Part shown: positions 31,570-43,300 of the stretch, one piece after another
How the letters are laid out: every line of letters starts with the position of its first letter
Position numbering within the stretch: the stretch's first letter is position 1
Assembly (NCBI RefSeq): GCF_035046485.1
Contig: NC_085138.1
Span: forward strand, 44,365,464-44,429,463
Length of the DNA: 64,000 nt
DNA from: Aedes albopictus
Lineage: Eukaryota > Arthropoda > Insecta > Diptera > Culicidae
Reading direction: 5' to 3'
Program-made: the position numbers and the translations under genes
The notes under the pieces: model-generated
Told to the model about the DNA's origin: nothing
The model's database searches: none
The model's input: only the letters and a program-made list of their open reading frames with translations

Positions 31570-31866
31570 TTTAAAAACAAACTTTTCTGATCTATTTTCA
31601 GGTATTCTACCCCGGACTCAAGAGTTGGCAAAATCTGAAATCTAATAGTAATCCTAAAGCCGATGAAAAATAAAATCAATAAATGTCTTACAAAGCTAAA
31701 TCTATTATTACCAAAACCAATTTCAAACCAAATCCGAAAATTCACTATAATCTATACTTTGAGTTCATAATTATTTCATCAACTAAGCACTAAACCAATT
31801 CAACCAATATTCAATTACTAAGTACACTAATTCTAATATTTACAAATTTTACAAACCAAACCGTTG
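31570..31866 (-). other. Leader between PBS and gag
   Basis: AT-rich leader of about 300 bases on the minus strand between the primer-binding site and the gag start. No feature other than the start region was seen. Confidence 0.6.
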
Positions 31867-31877
31867 GTTGGGCGCCA
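31867..31877 (-). other. Primer-binding site, tRNA-Lys type
   Basis: Read on the minus strand, TGGCGCCCAAC begins two bases inside the 5' LTR. It is complementary to the 3' end of insect tRNA-Lys (GTTGGGCGCCA), the primer used by gypsy-type elements. The match is at least 11 bases. Confidence 0.82.
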
Positions 31878-31879
31878 AA

Positions 31880-33402
31880 TGTAACGGGACTGGGAAAAAG
31901 CGGAAGATAAGGTTCGGAGAAAAACAACCTTCACTTAAGCGCCAGGTGGCTATCAACCACCGCGAAGGAGCGTGTCCACAACTCTATCGGAAAGTCCCGT
32001 ACCCGGCCAGGAATCCTCAGGGCGAGTCCTTTCTTCAGTCCTTAACCCAACAATCGAAACTTCAGCGCAACCGAAACCGAACCGAAGGAATAGATTAACT
32101 CAAAATATGTACAACTTACAGGGTGGTCCGGTTACCAATAAGGAGTCCCTTTCCAGAGCCTATTCTAATCCAACGAGAAAAAAAAAAACGAACTGTGTTG
32201 AAACTTCTCAGACACTAAAACTGCAACAACTAAGAATTGCTTAAAAAATGCGTTTGCAGAGCTCTTCGTTTATTTCCCTAATAACTTGTGGAACTAAAAT
32301 GGCAATTTACGATCTTTGTCTTAGCGCTTTCTTATAATATATACATTGGTATAGGGGGGGTTAGTATTTACAAAATGGGTCGACCTTACTTGGTTTACGG
32401 CTACCAGGAACGATGGCGTGGTCCCACGGAGTCCAGCGGAGGATGGTAAGTGCACTTACTGGTCATCAACGTGGTCAAACTTACGCCTTTGACCGGTCAC
32501 GTGGCGTATACGCAGGTGATGGCGAGGCGTGCAATCTTTCATGCAACAAACCGCCGGGCTTGCATGCGACAGATCGTGTTGGATGGTGACGAGTCGCCCT
32601 CTATCGGTTGCCCGTGGAAACGCTTGCGGTTGGTGGCTTGGACAGACCGCGTGGTGAGTTGAACTGACACACCAGCGAGTGACGTCACGATTTATGCTGC
32701 ACGATGTATGCTTCGTCACCGCCTTATCGGTCCAACAGAATGACGCAAACGATCAGTTCTGTGATGTCACGCCGTCCGGGCCCTAGGGGTGCACCCTCGT
32801 TTGAAGGGATCTGTATGATTTTGATCGGTTGGTTCGAAAAATTCGTTTCTATTACAGATTCTCGCTTGCACACGAGGGTTGCAGCGTTAACGGCCTCTGC
32901 CTTACTAGGCACACGTGGTTTTGTAATAGCACTTTTTTAATATACTTCTGGTATAAAAGGAAACTTCTACTTTTAAAACTTTTGACTCCCTTCTCACACT
33001 CTATAATTTTTCTTCTATCACGGTTTGCCACTAGACTTCTGTAACTGTCGACAGTCGGAATGAAAGAGAATCTTCAACCCAGATTTTGGTTATAACAAAC
33101 CTACGCGCGACCCGATTCTAATCATTCGGCTATTTTCGGAGCCTAATTTGAAAGTGAGCTAATTTTTAAAGACCGAACTCATTTATCGGATTCTCTAGGT
33201 ACGTTCGTTAAGTCAGAGACACGGAACGCCAACTTCGCTTCTGACAGTAAAGGCTCTATTTCAAATACTTTTTAAGGTCAAATATTTTTTTAGCTTTTAT
33301 TTCCATTTTTGTTATTTGTATTTGTTTTTGTTTTTCGGGTGATGGGATTGCAAAGTAAAATTTAAATTTAAGTTTTTTATGAATTACTGTAACCTTGTTA
33401 CA
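31880..33402 (-). repeat. LTR, high-coordinate copy (5' LTR of the element)
   Basis: 1523 bp, the same length as the first LTR and identical wherever I compared them. On the minus strand it would carry the promoter for gag-pol. Confidence 0.95.
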
Positions 33403-33406
33403 ATCG
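33403..33406. repeat. 4-bp target site duplication of the LTR element, right (ATCG)
   Basis: Partner of 23279-23282. RTE coding sequence resumes immediately after it. Confidence 0.85.
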
Positions 33407-34370
33407 CAGAGGGTGACGGCAAGGTGATGGTCTTCCGTGCTTGCTGTTCAAAATTGCTTAAGAGGGTGTAATAAGGAGAGCGGGGATAAACACGAGTGGG
33501 ACGATTTTCAAGAAGTCCGTTCAGCTGCTTGGTTTCGCTGATGATATTGACATTATTGCTCGTAAATTTGAGACGATGGCGGAAACGTACATCCGACTAA
33601 AGAGTGAAGCCAAATGAATCGTATTAGTCATTAATGTGCCGAAGACAAAGTACATGATAGCAAGTGGCTCCAGGGAGGAATCACCGCGCCCGCCACCCCG
33701 AATATATATCGACGGTGATGAAATCGACGCAGTTGAAGAATTCGTGTACTTGGGCTCACTGGTGACCGCCGACAACGACACCAGCAGAGAAATATAGAGG
33801 CGCATTTTGGCAGAAAATCGTGCTTACTTTGGACTCCGCAGAACTCTACGGTCGGACAAAGTGCGCCGTCACACGAAGTTAACCATCTACAAAACGATGA
33901 TTAGAGCGGTCGTCCTCTATGGGCACGAAGCATGGACCCTACGTGCAGAGGACCAACGCGCCCTTGGAGTTTTCGAACGGAAGGTGTTGCGTACCATCTA
34001 CGGCGGAGTGCAGATGGAAGACGGGACTTGGAGAAGGCGAATGAACCACGATCTGCATCAGCTGCTAAGAGAACCAACCATCGTCCATACCGCGAAAATC
34101 GGGAGGCTACGGTGTGCGGGTCACGTCATCAGGATGTCGGATAGCAACCCGACTAAAATGGTTCTCGATAGTCATCCGACCGGTACAAGAAGACGTGGAG
34201 CGCAGCGAGCTAGGTGGGTCGACCAAGTGGAGGACGATCTGCGGATCCTACGCAGAGTGCGGAACTGGAGACAAACAGCCATGGATCGAGTGGAATGGAG
34301 ACGGCTACTATGTACAGCAGAGGCCACCCCGGCCTTAGCCTGATCGGTAAGGTAAGTAAGTAATCATGTT
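33407..34370 (+). pseudogene. RTE-type non-LTR ORF2, second fragment with 3' end
   Basis: After the LTR insertion the RT resumes with RQGDG-like sequence (a TGA already present), then LLGFADDIDIIARKFETMAE carrying the catalytic FADD, PPRIYIDGDEIDAVEEFVY, and after another in-frame stop a clean 178-residue frame (33807-34343): RAYFGLRRTLRSDK, VVLYGHEAWTLRAEDQRALG, RLRCAGHVIRMS, ending TAEATPALA. The 3' tail is GGTAAGGTAAGTAAGTAA at 34347-34364. A truncated sister copy with a target duplication is at 51022-51606. Confidence 0.85.
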
Positions 34371-34999
34371 ATGCACTAACGTCCGTTTGAATCGCTGATC
34401 CCGCACATACGATATATTTTCTCACGGCTTTTTCGTTATCACCAAACATGTTCATGTGGTCTTCAACGTCGTCGCTACAATGCAAACAAATCCACCGGAG
34501 AGGTCACGTCGATTGACTTTGCAATGATTACTGGTCGTCGTTGACCGTTGGACGAAGGTCACAAACATCATCGTCTACATGTTGAAACCTTACTATAGAT
34601 GAAACAGTATGGAAGGGTCAACTGTGCGTGGCCGTCCGTAGTTAGCATCCAATCAAAGGAAGATTTATCCGACTGACAGGTTGAAAATTTATTTGCGAAA
34701 AACAAACACTTCTATTTCTGTACATCTAGCACTAGCATACAGTGCATAGAGAGTGCAAATGCGTGGGAAGCGTTTCGCGATCACCCAATACCGGTTTGAT
34801 CGAAGAATCATACCGTATTGGATCCTGCCACGCTGATACAAACCACGCTGCATTTGAATTAATCAAATTATTTTTTCCCTCGTTGATTCCCACCAAAGAT
34901 GAACTTTTGGTAATAAATAACGCGACTCCTTGCGCGAGTCATAATAACAGTTAATTCCTCGATATTACAACTATATCAAGCCGGGCCTCCGGAAACCGG
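34371..34999. other. Unassigned stretch
   Basis: No recognised reading frame, RNA or repeat. The plus frame at 34742-34954 has no recognisable domain. Confidence 0.4.
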
Positions 35000-35735
35000 G
35001 TGCCCCTCATTCGATCCAAATTGATCGCCTTTGGATGCCGAAATCTCCGTCGAGTACGGTTCAAAACGAAACGCAATGATTTATTGCCGAGCAATTTCAG
35101 CAACGATCTGCGTATCCTCTCGGAGCATCCCGAAGACCGGCGAAGATCGGCGAGCCTGTGGCGACGACGCGACGGACATCTTCATACCCGGCCGTATGCA
35201 TTTTTGGCCAACCCACGTCGAAAAGGTGGCTGCACCGACCAAACCGCCGCGCCGCCGTCCGGAGCAAGGTGAGAATATACGAGCTGAGAAGTGTTATCGA
35301 AGATGCTTCATAAATCCATATTTTTCCCCGCCTCGCCTTCACCAAACGTTTTTCCGAAAGCAAAATTGACGTCTTCTTTAGCTTGTCCTGCACCGGCTTT
35401 GCCATCGAGGATCTCCAAGAAGCACTGGCACAGAGAGGCAGGATTTGTTTGGTTTGCCGAAGACGGGGTGATTATTTTTGTTTTAATTTATATGGATCGA
35501 TTCGAGCTCGAGTTCACCGGGAAGACGATGTGGAGCTGGGTTCTTGGAGGGGAGGAATCACGGCAGCCAGCAATTGAGATCTGCCCACGTCTGCTACTCT
35601 TTTTTGGATGAATCGATTCCAGATTTTGTCGGTCTGTCGGATGAAACTGAGCGTGATCTGACAGCGGAGACTTCTGTTTCTGATCGACATCGTTCGGATC
35701 ATTGCAAAATTGAAACAGGAGTATTCTGAAGTGCA
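35000..35735 (+). pseudogene. Possible degenerate spliced coding sequence
   Basis: A plausible 5' splice site (GCAAG then GTGAGAAT) lies at 35268/35269 and a 3' site (TCTTCTTTAG) ends at 35381, giving a 113-base intron. Downstream, a frame reads FAIEDLQEALAQRGRICLVC then RRRGDYFC; the spaced Cys pattern is reminiscent of a MYND or other zinc-binding start. A stop follows at 35575, and a neighbouring frame continues SFLDESIPDFVGLSDETER. Upstream, the most coding-like frame (PGRMHFWPTHVEKVAAPTK) is one base out of phase with the downstream frame. I do not recognise the gene; frame breaks suggest a decayed copy. Confidence 0.3.
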
Positions 35736-36168
35736 AGGATCGCAGTTTGCTCGGCAAGAAACTGCAATATATGGAGAACAATTCAGGATTCCGGAACACT
35801 ACCGCTAGTTTTAAATGTGGTCTGAGCCTATTTTCATGCTAACCGTTCATTAGATTACTGATAGAAACGCTATTAATGTGCTGTATGCATAGGTTTGATT
35901 CACTGTTACATTTGGTCTCTTCCGGTGGGACACCCGGAACCGATTCCACGATCCTATTGGTTGTCCCAAATATGGCCTGAGACTATTACATTGCTAGTTG
36001 TTCACCACGTTACCTAAAGAGCCGCGATTTCATGTTTCGCATGTATGGGTTTGGTTCACTTTTACATTTGACCACTTCTAGCGGGACACCCGGAACTAGT
36101 AACACTACCAGTAGTAGCTTATGTGACCTGTGTCTATTTTCTTATTATCCGTTCATCAGGTTAAGTTC

Positions 36169-36365
36169 CACCGGGGCAAGTGGAAAGTGAACAGCGGGTT
36201 GAAATGATGTTTTTTTTTTTAATGTTGATATACAATGTGATTGCCATAACACATTGTTTTTGTTCAAGCAAACTTTTAGCGGAGGATAAATTTCCAAATT
36301 TTATTGAACTCTATTGCAAAACTTCGCGATTCATCTTGCCCCAGCCGTTTTAACTTGCCCCTGTG
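36169..36365. mobile_element. Small MITE with CACCGGGGCAAGT-type ends
   Basis: CACCGGGGCAAGTGGAAAG at the left and, read inwards from the right, CACAGGGGCAAGTTAAAAC interrupt the satellite monomers of the surrounding element. Satellite sequence continues on both sides. The target duplication is not clear. Confidence 0.55.
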
Positions 36366-36958
36366 TACCTTACTAAAAAAAGCCAATTGATGTATGGGTT
36401 TGGGTCATTTCTGCATTTAACCAATTGGGTCTGCATTGTATGGGTTTGGGTCATTTCTGCATTTAACCAATTCCGGCAGGACACCCGGAACCTGTTGTGG
36501 AATACTACCGGTAGTCTCTAATGTACATGTGATCTGAGACTACCGGTTGTCCCAAATATGATCTGAAGCTATTTTTCCTAGCCGTTATCAGGTTATCTAA
36601 AGAGCCGCGATTTGAGATGCTGCATGCATGGGTTTGGTTCACTTTTATATTTGGACACTTTCAGTGGGACACCCGGAACTGAATCCGAATCACTACCGAT
36701 AGTTTCTAGTGTAGTCTGAGACTATTTTCCTGCTTACCGTTCATCAGATTATCAAAAATGCCGCAATTTCATGGGTCGCATGCATGGGTTTGTTGCACTT
36801 TCAACCGCTTTTTTGGAGTACCGGTCCGGAACACCTTAATGACCATAATTCCGGAACGGCTGGACTGATCTGATATATTTTCAATATGAAAAAATGGAAT
36901 AAAATTCCACGTCGAATGAACTATCGGTCGTTTGAATCGGTTGATATTTACTATCTAG

Positions 36959-36965
36959 AAATACA
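36959..36965. repeat. SINE target duplication, left (AAATACA)
   Basis: AAATACA recurs at 37250-37256 and brackets the SINE. Confidence 0.7.
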
Positions 36966-37249
36966 AGGGCCCATATAGCCGAGGCGGTAAACGCACGGGT
37001 ATTCAGCATGACCATGCTGAGGGTGACGGGTTCGATTCCCGGTCGGTCCAGGATCTTTTCGCAAAGGAAATTTCCTTGACTTCCTTGGGCATAGAGTATC
37101 TTCGTGCCTGCCACACGATATACACATGCAAAATGATCATTGGCAGAGGAAGCTCTCAGTTAATAACTGTGGAAGTGCTCATAGAACACTAAGCTGAGAA
37201 GCAGGCTTTGTCCCAGTGAGGACGTTACGCCAAGATGAGAGATGAGAGA
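36966..37249 (+). mobile_element. tRNA-derived SINE (Feilai-like)
   Basis: The head resembles a tRNA: an A-box-like region (TAGCCGAGGCGGTAAACGC), a hairpin CAGCATGACCATGCTG, and a B box GGTTCGATTCCCGG. The body includes AACTGTGGAAGTGCTCATAG and AACACTAAGCTGAGAAGCAG, as in abundant Aedes SINEs. The 7-bp direct repeats on both sides show the copy ends. Transcription would be by RNA polymerase III from the internal A and B boxes. The family name is from memory. Confidence 0.8.
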
Positions 37250-37256
37250 AAATACA
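37250..37256. repeat. SINE target duplication, right (AAATACA)
   Basis: Partner of 36959-36965. Confidence 0.7.
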
Positions 37257-37434
37257 TAGACACTGACATCATCTCAACTCGTCGAGCTGAGTTGATTGGA
37301 ACATAAGACTTGACCCCTCCGAAGACTTTATCAAATTTTCGATTTTGGAGTGAACATATAACCTTTACGTAAACCTTGATGTACGAGAAAGGCAAAAACC
37401 GGATTTTTAATTATAAATACATTGAATTTTGCTT

Positions 37435-40025
37435 GGTCGCAGTTTGCCCAGGAATTTCTTCAAGCATTCTTCCAGGAGTTCTTCCAAATATACCTACAGC
37501 ATTTTTCCAACGATTCCTACAGGGATTCTTTCAAAGATTCCTCCAGGAGTTCCGCCACCAATGCTGGAGGAATGTAATTCTTCCAATGATGCCTCCGAGA
37601 ATTTACACAAGGATTCTTGCAGGTTTTTTTTAATCATTCTTCCAGGAATTCTTTCGAGAGTTTCTCTAGGATTTTTTTCAAGCATTCCTATAGGACTTCT
37701 ATCCAGGATGCCTCTAAGAATTTATCCTAACGTTCATACAGGAATTCATCCAAGTATTCTTTTTCAAGGATTCCTTCAGGATTTTCCCAAAAGATTCCTC
37801 CAAGAATCGTTTCAAAGATTGCTCCAGAAATTCTTCCAAGAATTCCTTCAGTAATACTTTCAAAGATTCCTTCACGAATTCTTCCAAGATTTTTACAAAA
37901 ACCATCTACAAATTCTTTTAAAAAGACCTTTAGAAATTTTCCCAAGAATTTCGGTCAAAAATTCCTTCAAAATTTTTTCAAGAATTCCTCCTTGCTCTGC
38001 GGATTTTTTTTTTCAAGAATTCTTCAAATAACTCCTCAAGGAATTATTCCAATAATACCTCCAAAAAATTCTTCGAAAGATTCCTCCATGATTTTTTTCA
38101 AAGATTTTTTCAGCAAATCTTCCAAGGAATCTTCCAAAAAAAAATATTCCAAGCGTTCTTTAAGATGTTTATCATTTAGGGATTTCTATAGAAATTCTTC
38201 CCAGAGCTTCTCCAGAAATCTTTCAGGGATGACTCCAGAAATTCTTCCGAAGATTCTCCACAGATGCTTCAGGGAATTTTCCAAGAATTTCTTCAGTAAT
38301 TCTTCCAAAGATGCCCAAAAGAGTTCTTTCGAGTATTTCTCCAGAAATTCTTCCAAAAGCCACTCCACGAATTTTTCCAAGAATTATTTCAGAAATGCTT
38401 TCAAGGGTTTCCAGGAAATTTTCCAAGCATTACTGCAGAAGTCCTTTCATGTATTCCTCCAGAAAATCTTCCAAATACTTTTGATGGAATTATTTCTAGA
38501 ATTTCTCCAGAAGTTCTTCCAAAGATTTTTCAAAGAATTCCTTATGGGATTCTTTCAAGGATTTCTCCACAAATTCATCCATGGATTTCAATCTCTTCCA
38601 AGAGTTCCTGTAGGAAATCTTCCAAGGATTTCTCCAAAAATGCTCTCAAGGATACTTTTGAAAATTCTTCCAATTATTTCTGATAAAATTCTATCAAGAT
38701 ATCTTCAGAAATTCTCACACAGATTCCAAATAATTATTCCAAGGATTCTTCCTAAAACTCTTCCAAGGTGTAGCGGGTTGTGATATATAAAGTTATTGAG
38801 GTGTCACAATAAAGAACACTGAAGTACAAACTGCACGTCTTTCTTTGCAAGTCCCTACAAAGGATTTGTCCAGGATTTCTCCAAGAATTTCTCCAGTATT
38901 TTTTTTTTCAAAAGAGCTATAAAGGATTCTTTCAAGAATTCCTGCAGAAATTCTTCCAGAAACTCCTCAATGAATTCCTTCATTCATCCTCCACAAACTC
39001 TCCCAAGTGTTCTTCTAGGAATTCTTCTAAATATTACTCCAGAAATACTTCCAAGCAATTCTTTCAAAGATTCCTCCAGAATTTTTCCAAGAATTTCCAC
39101 AATATTTCTTCCATGGATTCATCGAATAGTTTTTCCAAAGAATTTATGAAGTATTTTTTTTAAGAATTTCTCCAGAAATTCTTCAATGAGTTCGCCTAGG
39201 AAATTTTCCAAGGATTAATCCAAAAACGCTTTCAAGAATTCGTCCAGAAATTCTTCCAAGGACTACTTCAGGATTTTTTTGCAGAGACTCATCTAGGAAT
39301 TATACCAAAGAATCCTCCAGAATTTTGTTCGAAAATTTCTCCAGGATGTTTCCATGGATTACTCCAGGAATCCTTCCAAGGATTTTTCCAAAAATTCTTC
39401 CAAAAATTCATCTAGGAAATCTTAACGGATTACTCAAAAAAAAAATTTCAAGGATTCCTCCTTATATTCACCCAAAACTTCCAGAAATTCTTCCAAGCAT
39501 TCTTCCGGGAATTCTTCCAAAGACTCCTCATGGAGTCATTTCAAGAAATTCTCCAAAAACTTATCAAAAATTCTTCCAGGAATTTGCCACGAGATTCCTC
39601 CAGTAAATTTTCCACAGTATCTATCAAGATTTTTTCTTCATAGGATGTATAGAAAATTCTTTACAGGATTTTCAAAGACATTCTTCCAAGCATTCCTCCG
39701 GAAGTTCTTCCATGAGTTCCTGCAGAATTCTTTGAAGGATTACTTAAAAATTCTCCCAAGGATTCTTTCGAAAATACTTTCAAGGATTTGTTCACAAATT
39801 CTGCCAAGGACTCCCACAAAAATATCATCTAATGTTTCTCCAGAAATTCTTCTACAGATTTCTCAAGGAGTTATTCCAAGGATTCCTCCTATTTGAAATA
39901 ATTCCAAGGATTCTTCTTGGATTTTTTTTCACGAATTCTCTCTGAAGTTTTTTTTTTCAAAAGATCTTCTTCCAAGGACTACTCCAGAAGTTCTTCCACA
40001 GACTCCTCTCGAAATTTCTCCAGGA
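37435..40025. repeat. Degenerate 24-bp tandem array (TTCCAAGGATTCCTCCAG type)
   Basis: The stretch consists of units close to GGATTCCTCCAGAAATTCTT followed by CCAA, 24 bases built from two similar 12-base halves. It is the same general family as the 10895-16515 array but a different sub-type (CCAAG in place of CGGGG). The long plus frame at 37992-38783 and its neighbours follow the repeat (SSKDSSKESSKK-like and FFQEFLQ peptides) and are not genes. Confidence 0.87.
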
Positions 40026-40168
40026 CTCAGGTTTTTTGAAATTTTAGGAGGAGTCTGGTGATTTCTGGTGATTTTTTTTTTGGTACTTTGCCTGGATGGA
40101 GTATAAGAGTAGTTCCTGAAGCATGACTCGGAAGAAATTCTGAAATTTATTGAAGGAGGAACTTAGGT

Positions 40169-40349
40169 AGGAGTTCACGAAGGAATCTTTGTGAGAAATT
40201 CTTAAGGAATCATTCGACAAAATGTTGAAGTAGCTATCAGGAATTTCTTGCAAACCCCCAAAAATCTTGGGGGAACTTTTCTTAAAATCCCAGGAAGTAT
40301 TTTTTCAAAAAATCCTGAAAGTTTTTTGAAGAAATTCTAGGGAAATTCT
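40169..40349. repeat. ~181-bp direct repeat, left copy (putative target duplication)
   Basis: It starts AGGAGTTCACGAAGGAATCT and ends GGGAAATTCT. The copy at 44825-45006 is the same except for one substitution and one extra A in an A-run. The two copies sit precisely at the outer ends of the Lian-like element. Confidence 0.85.
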
Positions 40350-43300
40350 CTCGGCTGTTCGAGTCCGTATGAAGTTGATCATCAATATTAACTTCTTTTC
40401 TCGATCAGCCTAGATAGCTGTGTAGTGTCGGTAGCGATTGTCTCAATTGGCTAAGAATAACACTACGGACCGCCTGTTCCGGTGGTAAGAATCCACCAAC
40501 AGGTGACCCCTAATTCATGGTGTGATGCGGCTTTATGCTTACCGTGCCTAGGAATGAATGGCTAGGGGGGTCTAATAAAAACCTAACCGCTAACGGAGCC
40601 TGTGGAGTACCAGGGCGCCCTCCACAGTATGTAGCCCTTACTGCGCTAACCGGAGCAATGGTGCAGTGGACCTTGTGTTTCTCCGAGACAATCAGCTGCC
40701 CTTCTTTAGTCTCACTTGAGGCTAAATAAGGGCGGGATTATGAAGATGTTGTTAATTAGTTTAAATTTTCACCTATATGGTTTCGCATTATGCGATTTAC
40801 ACAGTGTATTCTGTGTATCCTCGCCTTTGGCGTTTTCCAATCGATACCGATTTGGTTTTATTGTTGCTGTTCTTTGTTGTGCTGTTGTTGTGAAGAGTTT
40901 AATCTTACCTAGTTTGGGTAGTGGCTACGGTTAGGATAGCTCAGATCAATCTTCAGAATAAAAGAACAGCAACGATCAATCTTTGCAGACTTATGCAAAA
41001 TGGTACAGCCCAAGTGGCCTTGGTACAAGAACCTTACTTTCGTAAGGGAAATTTCTATCTAGGAAACCTTGTGAACCCGGTGTTTGCCACTTTCAGTAAA
41101 CATGAAATGGCAAACTCGCGTGTCATGCCTCGAGCCTGTGTGCTTGTCAACAACGCAATAGTTGCTACACTCATCTCTGAACTAGCCACCAGAGATGTAT
41201 GTGCTATCACAATTGATGTATCTGTTGGAAACCTCAACAGGAAATACGTCTATTGTTCTGTGTATTTACCACATGATGAACCATCCCCTACGGATGCTTT
41301 CAAACAAGTCATCGCATACTGCACTTCAAAAGGCCTTCCGCTAATTGTTGGCAGTGATGCTAATGCTCACCATATCATCTGGGGCAGCTCAGACATTAAC
41401 TTGAGAGGCTCCAGTTTGATGGAGTACTTAAGTAGTACAGATCTTGCATTACTTAACATAGGCAACCGCCCAACCTTCATGGTATCTGCTAGAGAGGAAG
41501 TGTTAGATATAACGCTTTGCTCTAGCAGAATTAGTCACGAGCTGACCAATTGGCATGTGTCAGATGAAGAATCTTTATCTGACCATTGCTACATCTTTTT
41601 TGAACATTTAAATGTTACTTCGCAAACATTGCGTTTCAGAAATCCTCGGTCAACAAACTGGGATCTTTATACTGATTTGGTTGCAGCCAAATTTCATGGA
41701 TATTCACCATCCATTGACACTCCAAGTGATTTAGATGATGCCGTTGATACTACAACGACCTTCATCATGGAAGCTTTTGAAGAAGCATGCCCTCTACGGT
41801 CTGTGAAGATCACAAGAGGAACCCCTTGGTGGAACTCTGATCTGGCGAAACTCAGGAAACAATGTAGAAAGAGTTGGAACAGACGACGTTCGGCTTGTTC
41901 GGAGGCTTTCAGGTCGGCTCGCAAGGCCTACAGGAAAGCTCTCCGGTCTGCTGAACGATCCGGCTGGAAAAACCGTTGTACAAATGTTTCCAGCTTGAGT
42001 GAAGTCAGTCGGTTAAACAAAATCCTTGCGAAATCTAAGGATTTCCGGGTGAACGAACTTCGTTTGCCAAATGGCGATCTGACTTCCTCTGATGAGGAAG
42101 TTCTGGAATGCTTATTCAGCACACACTTCCCTGGATGTGTGGATATTACATCTTCGGATGATCCTGATGTCTTTTCTTGTAGTTATGATTCTTTAGCTTC
42201 GGCTCGGAGTATTGTAACTATAGAATCGATTGAGTGGGCTCTTAATAGCTTTGCTCCTTTCAAATCTCCTGGGGCAGATGGGATTTAGCCTCTTTTGCTT
42301 CAGAAGGGATTTGATCATTTCAAACATGTTTCGAAACAACTACTTATTTGCAGTTTTGTTGCAGGGTATATTCCCAAATCCTGGCGGGATACTTCTGTAA
42401 AGTTTATTCCGAAAGTGGTTTGTGCGTCGTATGAAGAAGCAAAGAGCTTCAGACCTATCAGTTTGACCTCTTTTCTTCTGAAATGCTTAGAACGCATTGT
42501 GGATCATCACATCCGTGATGTTTATCTGGCCAATGTGCCTCTTCATGTGAACCAACATGCTTACCAATCTGGAAAGCCCACTGTGACTCTTTTACACAAA
42601 GTTGTTTACGATATCAAGAAAGTATTCCCTCAAAGCAATCCTACTTGGGTGTTTTCTTAGATATCGAGGGTGCCTTTGACAACGTGCCTTTCGATGCCAT
42701 ATTGGAAGCCGCACGGGGCCATCGTATATCTCCAATGATTTCCAATTGGATTCACCAAATGCTCAAAAACCGACATCTCTTCTCGAAGTTGCGTCAAGCG
42801 GCGATTAGGAAATTGAGTGTTTGTGGATGCCCCCAAGGGGGAGTCTTATCACCACTTTTGTAGAGTCTCGTAGCAGATACGCTATTGAGGCAACTCAGTA
42901 ATAGCGGTTTTCCTACTTATGGTTTTGCCAACGACTACCTAACATTGTTAGTCGGTATGTGCATCAGCACCTTTTTCGACCTGATGCAAAACGCTCTTCA
43001 AGTAGTTGAGGGTTGGTGTCACCAATATGGCTTTTCGGTAAATCTGAGTAAAACATCTATTGTTCTTTTCACGGAAAGGCGAAACCGTAATGGCGTTCGA
43101 CCTTTGCGTCTCTTTGATTCTGAAATCGATGTGACTGAACAGGTAAAGTACGTTGGAGTCATTCTTGATTCCAAGCTTTCCTGGACACCTCACATTGAGT
43201 TCAGAATCAAGAAAGCTTGTATGGCCTTCGGGCAATGCCGGCGTACTTTTGGTACAACTTGGGGTCTAAAACCCAAGTATATCAAATGGATTTACACAAC

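Larger units (their letters stand above)
23283..33402 (-). mobile_element. Complete Ty3/gypsy-type LTR retrotransposon (10.1 kb)
   Basis: Two LTRs of 1523 bases each, with no difference found by eye, enclose gag and pol on the minus strand, a primer-binding site, a polypurine tract and a 1.5-kb non-coding 3' region. ATCG flanks both sides. Domain order is gag, protease, RT, RNase H, integrase, which is the Ty3/gypsy order. I found no envelope-like frame. Intact frames, matching LTRs and a clean target duplication indicate a very recent, possibly active insertion. It lies inside an RTE element. Confidence 0.95.
35788..37395 (-). mobile_element. 152-bp-satellite element copy (minus), with nested insertions
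   Basis: In minus orientation it starts at about 37395 with TTTTTGCCTTTCTCGTACAT, passes the AGCTCGACGAGTTGAG segment and the CAGTCCAGCCGTTCCGG block, then diverged satellite monomers (CCGGGTGTCC, CATGCATGCG words) down to about 35788. No 3' terminal block was found. It contains a SINE at 36966-37249 and a small MITE at 36169-36365. Non-coding. Confidence 0.78.

Noticed and set aside
37992..38783. 263-residue plus-strand reading frame
   Set aside because: It lies entirely in the 24-bp array, follows the repeat phase and has a repetitive Ser/Lys/Phe composition; no domain.
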